Part shown: positions 17,580 through 25,295 of the stretch, piece by piece
How positions within the stretch are numbered: position 1 is the stretch's first letter
How the letters are laid out: each line of letters starts with the position of its first letter
Program-made: the position numbers and the translations under genes
Assembly (NCBI RefSeq): GCF_015024225.1
Contig: NZ_JACJGM010000046.1
Span: forward strand, 1 to 33,244
From: Nocardioides lijunqiniae
Lineage (GTDB): Bacteria; Actinomycetota; Actinomycetes; Propionibacteriales; Nocardioidaceae
Direction of reading: 5' to 3'
Length of the DNA: 33,244 nt
The notes under the pieces: model-generated
Databases searched by the model: none
Seen by the model: only the letters and a program-made list of their open reading frames with translations
What the model was told of the DNA's origin: nothing

Positions 17580-18389
17580 CTACGGCCCGGTGGCCGGATC
17601 CGTGAGCGTGTCGAGGTCGAGCACCCGCACGGTGCCGGGGTCGTGGCGCGCGGCCAGCGACCACACGGTCGTGTCGTGGGCTGCGCCGGGCAGCCTGACC
17701 CGGTCCTCACCCGCGACGTGGAAGTGGCCGTGGGCGAGCAGCAGGGGCTGGACGCCGACGACCGCTCGGGTGAGTCGGGTCATCCCCTCGTCGGCGTAGG
17801 CCAGGGACGCGGCGGGCCATCCCATCGGGTTGTGCCGCACGTTGCCACGCAGGATCCCCTCGACCTCGGGCACGCAGTACGGCGAGCCGGGGCTGTCGTG
17901 CGTCAGCATCACCTCCGCGTGGCCACCCGCGATCGCCGCGTCGACGTGCTCGTCGAGCAGGGCCTCCGAGGGCCACCAGTCGACGCCCTCGGTGAGCAGG
18001 TGCCGGTTGACGGACGGCGCGCTGCCGAGGGCGAGGAACGTGCGACCACCCAGCTCCCAGCGGTGGCCCCGCGGCACCATGCTGACGTGCTCGGCGAGCG
18101 CCAGGGGCAGGAGGCTGCCGTCGTCACTTCGCGAGCGGGGATCGGCCCACATCGCGTCCAGGCGGGCCCAGTGCTCGTGGTTGCCGGGGACGCACACCAG
18201 CGTGAGGCCGTAGGCGTCGCAGGCGGAGTCGATCGCCGCGAGGTAGCCCTCCGGGTCGGCCCCCATCCCGAACCGCAGGTCGCCGAGCTGGTAGGCGACC
18301 TCGACGTCCCCGCGCTCACCGAGCACCTGCAGGCAGCGGACGGCCGCGCTGGTCTCACCCTCCAGGTCACCGATCAGGCCGATTCTCAT
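17580..18389 (-). CDS. Calcineurin-like metallophosphoesterase
   Basis: The 269-residue protein carries the metallophosphoesterase motifs GDLEG (Asp8, Glu10), QLGDLRFG (Asp37), PGNHEHW (Asn70, His71), LTHDSPG and HGHFH. These place it in the binuclear-metal phosphoesterase fold; the substrate is not evident. The first motif is normally DxH, with His as a metal ligand; here Glu10 takes that place, which may alter metal preference. There is no signal peptide, so it is cytosolic. It converges on the radical SAM gene with a 13-bp gap. GATGAT (18401-18396, minus) lies 6 nt before the ATG and could be a -10 of a leaderless transcript. Confidence 0.88.
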   Translation of the reverse strand: MRIGLIGDLEGETSAAVRCLQVLGERGDVEVAYQLGDLRFGMGADPEGYLAAIDSACDAYGLTLVCVPGNHEHWARLDAMWADPRSRSDDGSLLPLALAEHVSMVPRGHRWELGGRTFLALGSAPSVNRHLLTEGVDWWPSEALLDEHVDAAIAGGHAEVMLTHDSPGSPYCVPEVEGILRGNVRHNPMGWPAASLAYADEGMTRLTRAVVGVQPLLLAHGHFHVAGEDRVRLPGAAHDTTVWSLAARHDPGTVRVLDLDTLTDPATGP

Positions 18390-18395
18390 GGAGCG

Positions 18396-18401
18396 ATCAT
18401 C
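18396..18401 (-). promoter_or_regulatory. Weak -10 candidate for the metallophosphoesterase gene
   Basis: The minus strand reads GATGAT, then 6 nt, then ATG. The hexamer keeps A at position 2 and T at position 6 but not T at position 1, so it is a poorer match than the TAGGNT elements. Confidence 0.3.
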
Positions 18402-18429
18402 CAGCGCGGCCGCACGACGTCCCGTGCCG

Positions 18430-19140
18430 CTACTTCGCGGGGAGCTTGGAGCCGTCCTGGTTCTCCACGATGCAGACGAAGGACTCGCCCTCCTCGGGGG
18501 AGAGGTCCGTGGTCAGGATGTTGACGTAGTCGCCCGGCAGGTCGTTCACGTCCTTGCCGTCCTCGGTGTAGCGGGTGACGCAGATCTGACCCGGGTCGGT
18601 GCCGTAGGTGGTGACCTCCTCGGCGGTCAGGTCGCCGACGACGAAGACCTCGGCTTCGTGCGGCTCGGCGCAGTCCTGCTTCATGAGCCCGACCTCGTCG
18701 CTGTCACCGGTGTCGGTGGTGACGCACTGGCCGACCTCGGCGTTGTCGACGGTGATGATGTTGTTGAAGAGCCACACGCCGCCGGCGAACAGGGCGACCC
18801 AGATCGCCAGCACGATGAGGTCGATGATGATCGCGGCGATGGCCAGGCCCTTGCCGCCCTTCTTCTTCACCAGGACCACGATCGCCAGGACCAGCGAGAT
18901 CAGGTTGGGGATGACGCACGCGATGATCGCGAGCACGAGCGCGGCGATCGCGAGGCCCTTGCCCTGCGGCTGCTCCACGGGACCGCCGCCGGGGAAGGAC
19001 GCGCCGTAGCCGCCTCCGCCGGTGGGCTGGGCCGGCGGACCGCCGTAGGGCTGGGGGTTGGCGGGTTGGCCGTACGGGCTCGGAGGCTGGCCGTAGGGGT
19101 TGGCGGGCTGGCCCTCGGGGCCGTCGGTAGGTGTGCTCAC
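18430..19140 (-). CDS. Proline-rich membrane protein with septum-formation-like extracellular domain
   Basis: The product has 236 residues. The start is the GTG at 19140, since TAGGGT sits 7 nt upstream and the sequence before it is Cys/Pro-rich filler. Residues 10-40 are Pro/Gly/Tyr/Gln-rich with YGQP and PYGGP repeats. Two hydrophobic blocks follow (about 62-92 and 98-128), separated by the basic KKKGGKG, as in DUF4190 proteins. The outer domain (about 132-236) contains VGQCV, QDCAEPHEAEVF and SFVCIVENQDG, resembling the actinobacterial septum-formation domain. Function is unknown; cell-envelope location is well supported. It lies 40 bp upstream of the metallophosphoesterase gene in the same direction. 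Confidence 0.8.
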   Translation of the reverse strand: MSTPTDGPEGQPANPYGQPPSPYGQPANPQPYGGPPAQPTGGGGYGASFPGGGPVEQPQGKGLAIAALVLAIIACVIPNLISLVLAIVVLVKKKGGKGLAIAAIIIDLIVLAIWVALFAGGVWLFNNIITVDNAEVGQCVTTDTGDSDEVGLMKQDCAEPHEAEVFVVGDLTAEEVTTYGTDPGQICVTRYTEDGKDVNDLPGDYVNILTTDLSPEEGESFVCIVENQDGSKLPAK

Positions 19141-19147
19141 GCCGGAC

Positions 19148-19153
19148 ACCCTA
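19148..19153 (-). promoter_or_regulatory. Candidate -10 element for leaderless transcript of the septum-formation-like gene
   Basis: The minus strand has TAGGGT, 7 nt, then the GTG at 19140, with no ribosome-binding site. The hexamer sits in the palindrome CCTAGG (19150-19155), so the plus strand also presents TAGG, 9-14 nt before the divergent gene's start. Opposing polymerases would compete here. Confidence 0.5.
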
Positions 19154-19175
19154 GGTCCCGGGCAGGATGGAGGGC

Positions 19176-20339
19176 ATGAGGCACATCGCGGACACCGAGC
19201 GGCGCTCACGGCTGGCGCTGCGTCACGGTGTCTCGCCGGCCTCGCGCCTGCCCGACGCCGAGGCCGCGACGCGGGCCATGACCGTGCTGCACTCCACCGA
19301 GCCCGCGACCGTCTACCTCTCCCTTCACGCCCGCGTGGACGGGCTGCGCGTCGAGGACGTCGACCGGGCGCTGTACGTCGACCGCACGCTCGTCAAGCAG
19401 CTCGCGATGCGCCGCACGCTCTTCGTCCTCCCGCGCGACCTGCTGCCGGCCGCCTGGGGCAGCGCGTCGGCCCGGGTCGCGGCCACCGAGCGCAAGCGGG
19501 TCGCCAAGGACATCGTGCTCGCCGGCATCCACACCGACGGCGACGCCTGGCTCGACGAGGCGCGCGCCGCGGTGCTGCGCGAGCTCGACGGCGCTCCCGG
19601 CGGCCTGACCGCGCTGGCGCTGCGGGAGGCGATCGCCCACATCGACGTCAAGATCGACGTCACCGCCGGGTCGGTGTGGAGCGCCGGTCGCGTGCTCACC
19701 CACCTCGGGCTCACCGCCGACGTCGTGCGCGGCGACAACACCTCCCACTGGCGGGTCTCCCGGCCGCGCTGGACCCGGATGGCGGACTGGCTGGGGAAGG
19801 TGCCCGCGCCGCTGGACGAGCGGTCGGGCTACGCCGAGCTGGTGGGCCGCTGGCTGGCGACGTTCGGCCCGGGCACCGTCGAGGACGTGCAGTGGTGGCT
19901 CGGCGGCACCAAGGGCGCGGTGCGGGCCGCGCTCGCCGACGTCGAGGCCGTGGAGGTCTCGCTGGACGGCGGCTCGGTGGGCTGGGTGCTCCCCGACGAC
20001 CTCGAGGAGGTGGTCGCGCCCGAGCCGTGGGCGGCGCTGCTGCCCGTCCTGGACCCCACCGTGATGGGCTGGAAGTCCCGAGGCTTCTACCTGGGCGGGC
20101 ACGGGCCGCAGCTCTTCGACCGCAACGGCAACGCCGGCACGACAGCCTGGTGGGACGGCCGGATCGTGGGCTGCTGGGTGCAGGACCCCGACGGAGTGGT
20201 GGTCCTGGGCCTGCTCGAGCCGGTGCCCGCCGAGGGACGGGCCCTGCTGGAGGCCGAGGCCGCCCGGCTCACCGAATGGCTGCAGGGGCAGCGGGTCAGT
20301 ACCGTCTACCCCTCCCCGGCCATGAAGGAGACACGATGA
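19176..20339 (+). CDS. Winged helix DNA-binding domain protein (HTH_42 / AlkX-like family)
   Basis: The product has 387 residues from the ATG at 19176; an ATG at 19167 would add three residues. I prefer 19176 because AGGA lies 8 nt upstream and homologues I recall begin MRH. Family features are ALYVDRTLVKQLAMRRTLFVLPRDLLPAAWG, the central helical repeats, and VEDVQWWLGGTKGAVRAAL. Relatives include the YcaQ/AlkZ DNA glycosylases, but the QxQ catalytic motif of AlkZ is not visible, so glycosylase activity should not be assumed. It is probably a cytosolic DNA-binding protein. The stop overlaps the next start (ATGA). Confidence 0.85.
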   Translation: MRHIADTERRSRLALRHGVSPASRLPDAEAATRAMTVLHSTEPATVYLSLHARVDGLRVEDVDRALYVDRTLVKQLAMRRTLFVLPRDLLPAAWGSASARVAATERKRVAKDIVLAGIHTDGDAWLDEARAAVLRELDGAPGGLTALALREAIAHIDVKIDVTAGSVWSAGRVLTHLGLTADVVRGDNTSHWRVSRPRWTRMADWLGKVPAPLDERSGYAELVGRWLATFGPGTVEDVQWWLGGTKGAVRAALADVEAVEVSLDGGSVGWVLPDDLEEVVAPEPWAALLPVLDPTVMGWKSRGFYLGGHGPQLFDRNGNAGTTAWWDGRIVGCWVQDPDGVVVLGLLEPVPAEGRALLEAEAARLTEWLQGQRVSTVYPSPAMKETR

Positions 20340-20725
20340 GCGAGCAGCCCCCCGCGGGCTCGTCGGACTCGTCGGACTCGTCGGGCCACTCCGGCCACTC
20401 CGGCCCCTCCGGATCGTCCCTCGTCCCCGTCGCGCAGCCGCTCCCGCCCACCAACGGCTACGCGATCGCCTGCCTGGGGCTCGGCATCGTCTCGCTGATG
20501 GGCTGCTCCTTCGTGACCGGCATCCCGGCCATGGTGCTCAGCCGCGTCGCGCGCCGCGACATCGCCGCCCACCCGGGCGAGACGACCGGGCAGGACCTGG
20601 CGACGATCGGCTTCGCGCTCGGCGCCGTCGCCACGGCCATCGGGGCCCTGGTCGTCGTCGGGCTGCTGATCCTCGGGACGCTGGGGCTGTTCGTGTTCGA
20701 CTTCTGTGGTGGTGGCAAGTGCTGA
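20336..20725 (+). CDS. Small DUF4190-like two-helix membrane protein
   Basis: The 129-residue product starts at an ATG overlapping the previous stop, with AAGGAG 5 nt upstream (20325-20330). The first 30 residues are Ser/Gly/Asp/His repeats (SSDSSDSSGHSGHSG) encoded by 9-bp microrepeats. Two membrane helices follow (about 40-66 and 85-122) with a cytosolic loop RVARRDIAAHPGETTGQDLA of the kind seen in DUF4190. The C-terminus FDFCGGGKC carries a CxxxxC pair. The protein is probably a membrane accessory of unknown role; co-translation with the winged-helix gene is likely. Confidence 0.75.
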   Translation: MSEQPPAGSSDSSDSSGHSGHSGPSGSSLVPVAQPLPPTNGYAIACLGLGIVSLMGCSFVTGIPAMVLSRVARRDIAAHPGETTGQDLATIGFALGAVATAIGALVVVGLLILGTLGLFVFDFCGGGKC

Positions 20726-20740
20726 GAGAGAGTCCGTCTG

Positions 20741-21457
20741 ATGCGTGACCAGCCCGAGCAGCAGGCACCTCCGGTGCAGAAGCTGCGGATCCGCTACGCC
20801 AAGCGCGGCCGCCTGCGCTTCACCAGCCACCGCGACTTCAGCCGCGCCTTCGAGCGGGCGATCTTCCGCGCGCGGGTGCCCATGGCCTACTCGTCCGGCT
20901 TCAACCCGCACCCGCGCATCTCCTACGCCGGCGCCAGCCCCACCGGGTCGGCCAGCGAGGCGGAGTTTCTCGAGATCGGGCTGGCGGAGGTCGTGGACCC
21001 CGCCACCGTCCACGCCGCGCTCGCCGAGGCGCTGCCCGACGGCCTGGACGTCGTCGAGGTGGTCGAGTCACCCGGAGGCGCCCTCGCCGACCAGCTCGAG
21101 GCCAGCCACTGGCAGGTCGACCTGGACATCCCCCCGGCCGAGGCGGCGACGGCCGTGGCGGCGTTCCTGGCCGCCGACGAGGTGCCGGTGGAGCGCATGA
21201 CGAAGAAGGGTCTGCGCGAGTTCGACTGCCGCGCCGCGGTGATCTCGCTGAGCGCGAGCGCGGGGGAGCGGGGCTCGCGCCTCGACCTGGTGCTGCGCCA
21301 CGGCACGCCCTCGGTCCGTCCCGACGACGTGCTGGCGGGTCTGGCCCGTACGTCGGGCCGGCCGGCGGTGCCGTCCCCGCTGCTCACCCGCCTCACCCAG
21401 GGGCCGCTCGACCCCGACACCGGGGAGATCGGCGACCCGCTGCACCCGATGAGATAG
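20741..21457 (+). CDS. DUF2344 / TIGR03936 family protein
   Basis: The product has 238 residues. It starts with KLRIRYAKRGRLRFTSHRDFSRAFERAI and YSSGFNPHPRISYAGASPTGSASEAEFLEI, the hallmark segments of the family fused to, or encoded beside, TIGR03960 radical SAM proteins. The biochemical role is not established; linkage to rne-rplU-rpmA in actinobacteria suggests an RNA- or ribosome-related function. There is no signal peptide. GAGAGAG at 20723-20731 is a weak ribosome site. The partner radical SAM gene ends about 3.2 kb upstream. Confidence 0.9.
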   Translation: MRDQPEQQAPPVQKLRIRYAKRGRLRFTSHRDFSRAFERAIFRARVPMAYSSGFNPHPRISYAGASPTGSASEAEFLEIGLAEVVDPATVHAALAEALPDGLDVVEVVESPGGALADQLEASHWQVDLDIPPAEAATAVAAFLAADEVPVERMTKKGLREFDCRAAVISLSASAGERGSRLDLVLRHGTPSVRPDDVLAGLARTSGRPAVPSPLLTRLTQGPLDPDTGEIGDPLHPMR

Positions 21458-21808
21458 GCCCCCGGGCGAGGCCTGTGCGATACTCGCCCTGGTCGATGAC
21501 CGTGAGTGGTTCGTGAAAGGGACCACCCGCCTGATTCGACCCGACGACGTTCTCGCCGGCTCCGCTCCTGTGGGTCGGCACAGTGGATGAGGGCCGTCGC
21601 CGGACCGCGACGCGGCCAGTGGGAGTCGGTGACAGCGACCCTCGCCTGTGGCCCTGCGACCGCGGCAGGTGACGAACCGCCGTCCAGTGACGCACCTGCG
21701 GAGGGTGTCGCCGCCACCCGAAGGCTTTGCGTCGACGACCCGCGTGCCGGGTCCGCGGCGTCCGACACCCCCCGGCGGGGCTCTCCCACCGGGACGAGGA
21801 GCAGCACC
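21458..21808 (+). promoter_or_regulatory. 351-nt gene-free leader upstream of the RNase E/G gene
   Basis: No gene is seen here. The region starts with a perfect 7-bp hairpin, GGGCGAG (21464-21470) and CTCGCCC (21483-21489), with no T-tract. Overlapping its loop and right arm, TGCGATACT (21476-21484) reads as an extended -10 element, which would give a leader of roughly 315 nt. Two short hairpins, CCCC-GGC-GGGG (21770-21780) and TCCC-ACC-GGGA (21784-21794), lie directly before the GAGGAG ribosome site (21796-21801). E. coli rne also has a long 5' leader used for autoregulation; whether this one acts the same way is inference. Confidence 0.45.
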
Positions 21809-24800
21809 ATGGCTGACGACACCAGCACTCCCAGCGAGACCCCCGACGGCGTCACCGAGGGCGGCGAGGCCTCGGCCGACGCCCCCGCGGCGGCCCCGGC
21901 GAAGAAGGCGGCCAAGAAGGCCCCCGCCAAGCGCGCCGCCGCGAAGCGGACCACGAAGAAGGCCGCCGCCGCCCCGTCGGCCGAGACCCCCGCCGACGCG
22001 CCCACGGAGGCACCCGCCGACGCGCCCGAGGGCGAGGCGCCGGTGAAGAAGGCCGCCGCCAAGAAGGCTGCGAAGAAGGCGCCCGCCAAGCGGGCGGCCA
22101 AGAAGGCCGCAGCGCCCTCCGTCGAGAGCCCCGACAACCCCGACAGTGCGGCATCGACTGCGTCGACCTCGCCCGTCGAGCCCGCCCAGCCGGCCGAGCC
22201 CGCCACGGCCGAGGCCGGCGCGCCGATGGTGCTGTTCAAGGCGCCCGAGACCAAGGTCACCACGCGCACCCGCGGGCGCCGCGCCGCGGTCAAGGTCGTC
22301 GAGGCGACCCCGGAGCCCGAGCCGACGCTGCCCGTCGACGAGGACGCCGAGGAGCAGGCGGAGGAGCAGGTCGCCCCGGAGGTCGTCGAGCCGCGGAAGC
22401 GGACCCCGCGCAAGCGCGCGTCCAAGAAGGCCGCCGTCGCGCCCGAGCAGGACGAGGAGTCCGAGACCGGTGCCGTCACGGCGACCGCCGACGACGCCGA
22501 GACCGCCGCCGAGCCCGCGGCCCAGCCCTCCGAGGCCGACGGCGACAGCGACAACGACGGCGACAGCGACTCCGACGACGACGGCTCCGAGGGCGGCCCG
22601 CGCCGCCGGCGCCGCCGCGGCGGCCGCCGCCGCCGCAAGGCCGGCGACGGTGACGACAACGGCACGTCCGACGACAGCCAGGACGACGGCGACGACTCCG
22701 CCCCGGCCGCCACCAAGGGCTCGGGCTCGGGCCGCGGAGGCCGTGGGGCCGCCCAGGAGACCGAGTCCGACGACTCCGGCGAGGGCGGGACCCGCCGTCG
22801 GCGCCGCCGCCGGCGCGAGGGCGACGAGGGCGGCAACGGCGGCGACGACGCCAACACCGTCACCCGCGTGCGCAAGCCCCGCTCGGCCGAGGACGAGATC
22901 ACCGCGATCGCCGGCTCGACGCGCCTCGAGGCCAAGAAGCAGCGCCGTCGGGAGGGTCGCGAGGCCGGTCGTCGCCGCGCGCCCATCGTCAGCGAGGCGG
23001 AGTTCCTCGCCCGCCGCGAGTCGGTCGACCGGGTCATGGTCATCCGCCAGCGCGAGGAGCTGACCCAGATCGGCGTCCTCGAGGACAAGGTGCTCGTGGA
23101 GCACTACGTCGCCCGCGAGTCGCAGACCTCGCTCATCGGCAACGTCTACCTCGGTCGCGTGCAGAACGTCCTGCCGTCGATGGAGGCCGCCTTCATCGAC
23201 ATCGGCAAGGGTCGCAACGCCGTGCTGTACGCCGGCGAGGTCAACTGGGCCTCGCTCGGCCACAGGGAGGGCCAGCCGCGCAAGATCGAGTCGGTGCTCA
23301 GCTCCGGCCAGTCGATCCTGGTGCAGGTCACCAAGGACCCGATCGGCCACAAGGGCGCCCGGCTCACCAGCCAGGTCAGCCTCGCCGGTCGCTTCCTGGT
23401 CTACGTGCCCGACGGCACCACCTCGGGCATCTCGCGCAAGCTCCCCGACACCGAGCGCAACCGCCTCAAGACCCTCCTCAAGGAGATCGTCCCCGACACC
23501 GCGGGCGTGATCGTCCGCACCGCCGCGGAGGGCGCCAGCGAGGAGGAGCTCACCCGCGACGTCGAGCGCCTCAAGGCCCGCTGGGAGGACATCGAGGGCA
23601 AGGCCAAGGGCCAGGCGCCGCAGCTGCTCTACGGCGAGCCCGACCTGACCCTCAAGGTCGTGCGCGACCTGTTCACCGAGGACTTCAAGAAGCTCGTCAT
23701 CCAGGGCGAGGACGCCTGGAGCAGCGTCCAGGACTACGTGTCGCACATCGCGCCCGACCTGACCGACCGCGTCGAGCGCTACGACACCAACGACGGCCCG
23801 GACGTCTTCGCGACGTACCGGATCGACGAGCAGATCGCCAAGGGCCTGGACCGCAAGGTCTGGCTGCCCTCGGGCGGCTCGCTGGTCATCGACCGCACCG
23901 AGGCCATGACGGTCGTCGACGTCAACACCGGCAAGTTCACCGGCTCCGGCGGCAACCTCGAGGAGACCGTCACCAAGAACAACCTGGAGGCGGCCGAGGA
24001 GATCGTGCGCCAGCTCCGGCTGCGCGACATCGGCGGGATCATCGTCGTCGACTTCATCGACATGGTCCTGGAGTCCAACCGCGACCTCGTGCTGCGCCGG
24101 ATGGTGGAGTGCCTGGGCCGCGACCGCACCCGACACCAGGTCGCCGAGGTCACCTCCCTCGGCCTGGTGCAGATGACGCGCAAGCGCATCGGCACCGGCC
24201 TGCTGGAGGCCTTCAGCGAGAACTGCGAGCACTGCCAGGGCCGCGGCCTCGTCCTGCACGACCAGCCGGTCGAGCCGCGTCGCGGCGAGGACTCCTCGCG
24301 AGGCGGTGGCAACGGCGGCAACGGCGGGGGCAACGGCGGCGGTAGCGGGAACGGTGCAGGTGGCCGGCGCACGCGCGGCGGCCGTGGCCGCGGCAGCGAC
24401 GACCAGGCCCCGGTGGCTCCGAAGGCGGCCCCGTCGCCCAAGGACGTGGCGGCGATGGCCAAGCCCGAGAACGCCGCCCGCATCGAGGCCGAGGCCGACA
24501 CCGACGCCGACACCGTGGTGGAGACCGACATCGTGACCGACGCCCCGGCGCCGGTCGAGACCGCGCCCGAGCCGGCCACCGAGCCCGAGGTCGAGGTCCC
24601 GGCCGAGCCGGAGCCCGCGGCCCCGGCCGAGGCGCCGGCCGTGGTCACCCGCACACGCCGCAAGTCGCGCTCCAGCGAGGCGATCAGCACCACCCCGGCA
24701 CCGGTCGAGACCGCGCCCGAGGTCGACGTGCCGGCCGAGCCGGAGCCGGCGGTCGAGGCACCCGCCGAGCCCGAGCCGGAGCCGGAGCCGCAGCCCGCGG

Positions 24801-25111
24801 CGCCGGCCGAGACGCCGGCCGTGGTCACCCGCACACGCCGCACGACGCGCTCCACCGAGACGATCAGCACCACCCCGGCCCCGATGCCGGTCGTGGAGCC
24901 CGTCGCGGTGGCCGCGGCCCCGGTCGAGCCCGCTCCTGCCGCAGAGCCGCCGAAGGTCGTGACCCGCACCCGCGGGCGCAACCGGTCGGCCCAGCCGGCA
25001 CCCGTGGACACCTCGGACGCGGCCGCGAGCGGGGAGCCGGGCGACATCGACGGCGACGCCGGCTCCTCGATCGAGCACGTCCCCGTCAAGAAGCGGACCC
25101 GCAAGCGCTGA
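21809..25111 (+). CDS. rne: Ribonuclease E/G with long disordered N- and C-terminal extensions
   Basis: The product has 1100 residues. The ATG at 21809 follows GAGGAG; the frame is open upstream but lacks a better start. Residues 1-415 are disordered: Lys/Ala repeats like those of histone H1, a TRTRGRRA motif, acidic stretches and two runs of Arg. The catalytic core spans about 417-825: S1 domain with GNVYLGRVQNVLPSMEAAF, DNase I-like part with Mg2+ ligands Asp704 (VVDVNTGKFTG) and Asp748 (IVVDFIDM), and the zinc-link cysteines Cys806 and Cys809 (CEHCQGRG). The C-tail (826-1100) is Pro/Glu/Ala-rich with repeated VVTRTRR motifs. The enzyme processes and decays RNA in the cytosol; the extensions probably bind RNA or partner proteins. 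Confidence 0.95.
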   Translation: MADDTSTPSETPDGVTEGGEASADAPAAAPAKKAAKKAPAKRAAAKRTTKKAAAAPSAETPADAPTEAPADAPEGEAPVKKAAAKKAAKKAPAKRAAKKAAAPSVESPDNPDSAASTASTSPVEPAQPAEPATAEAGAPMVLFKAPETKVTTRTRGRRAAVKVVEATPEPEPTLPVDEDAEEQAEEQVAPEVVEPRKRTPRKRASKKAAVAPEQDEESETGAVTATADDAETAAEPAAQPSEADGDSDNDGDSDSDDDGSEGGPRRRRRRGGRRRRKAGDGDDNGTSDDSQDDGDDSAPAATKGSGSGRGGRGAAQETESDDSGEGGTRRRRRRRREGDEGGNGGDDANTVTRVRKPRSAEDEITAIAGSTRLEAKKQRRREGREAGRRRAPIVSEAEFLARRESVDRVMVIRQREELTQIGVLEDKVLVEHYVARESQTSLIGNVYLGRVQNVLPSMEAAFIDIGKGRNAVLYAGEVNWASLGHREGQPRKIESVLSSGQSILVQVTKDPIGHKGARLTSQVSLAGRFLVYVPDGTTSGISRKLPDTERNRLKTLLKEIVPDTAGVIVRTAAEGASEEELTRDVERLKARWEDIEGKAKGQAPQLLYGEPDLTLKVVRDLFTEDFKKLVIQGEDAWSSVQDYVSHIAPDLTDRVERYDTNDGPDVFATYRIDEQIAKGLDRKVWLPSGGSLVIDRTEAMTVVDVNTGKFTGSGGNLEETVTKNNLEAAEEIVRQLRLRDIGGIIVVDFIDMVLESNRDLVLRRMVECLGRDRTRHQVAEVTSLGLVQMTRKRIGTGLLEAFSENCEHCQGRGLVLHDQPVEPRRGEDSSRGGGNGGNGGGNGGGSGNGAGGRRTRGGRGRGSDDQAPVAPKAAPSPKDVAAMAKPENAARIEAEADTDADTVVETDIVTDAPAPVETAPEPATEPEVEVPAEPEPAAPAEAPAVVTRTRRKSRSSEAISTTPAPVETAPEVDVPAEPEPAVEAPAEPEPEPEPQPAAPAETPAVVTRTRRTTRSTETISTTPAPMPVVEPVAVAAAPVEPAPAAEPPKVVTRTRGRNRSAQPAPVDTSDAAASGEPGDIDGDAGSSIEHVPVKKRTRKR
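24601..24880 (+). repeat. 180-bp-period direct repeat inside the RNase E/G C-tail
   Basis: About 100 bp at 24601-24700 recur with few changes at 24781-24880, exactly 180 bp (60 codons) later. Both copies encode an acidic Pro/Glu segment, then AVVTRTRR and a Ser/Thr-rich end with ISTTPAP. A diverged third VVTRTRG copy follows near 24957. The pattern indicates internal duplication. Confidence 0.85.
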
Positions 25112-25118
25112 GCGTGGG

Positions 25119-25155
25119 GCGCCGCTCGCCCCGCGTTTTGCGGTGCGAGCGGCGC
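25119..25155 (+). terminator. Strong hairpin directly after rne
   Basis: GCGCCGCTCGC (25119-25129) pairs perfectly with GCGAGCGGCGC (25145-25155). Inside, CCGC-GTTTT-GCGG continues the stem after one mismatch, giving about 15 bp in total. It begins 8 nt after the rne stop. There is no T-tract downstream, so it could be a factor-dependent terminator or an mRNA 3' stabiliser. Its right half overlaps the rplU -35/spacer region. Confidence 0.5.
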
Positions 25156-25166
25156 ATCCGTACTAT
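25138..25166 (+). promoter_or_regulatory. Probable promoter of rplU-rpmA
   Basis: TTGCGG (25138-25143) and TACTAT (25161-25166) are 17 bp apart, an ideal sigma-A spacing; the -10 fits TANNNT fully, while the -35 keeps only TTG. Transcription would begin near 25173, giving a leader of about 120 nt before the rplU GTG. The leader is pyrimidine-rich and contains no ORF of note. Confidence 0.55.
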
Positions 25167-25295
25167 TGACCCTCGGTGCGCTCAGCGTGCCCACACGTTC
25201 CAACTTGCCCCATCCTGCGCCCACCCCCTCCGCCTCGAGCGGTCGTGCGTGCCGCAGCCCCAGCTTGTTCAGTGAGACCTACGAAGGAGACCGCG

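Noticed and set aside
19176..20339. Calling the winged-helix protein an AlkZ DNA glycosylase
   Set aside because: The QxQ catalytic motif known from AlkZ is not visible, so only the broader family is supported.
21506..21808. In-frame upstream extension of RNase E/G
   Set aside because: The frame is open, but there is no ribosome site at the earlier start, while GAGGAG precedes the ATG at 21809. The region has hairpins and a promoter candidate.
22602..22830. Arg-codon repeats in rne as a possible recombination or CRISPR-like array
   Set aside because: The repeats are irregular CGC/GGC runs inside a coding low-complexity region, with no spacer structure.
21068..25078. 1336-residue minus-strand ORF opposite rne
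   Set aside because: Low-complexity Gly/Leu/Arg/Ala sequence caused by high GC in the third codon position of rne; no motif supports it.
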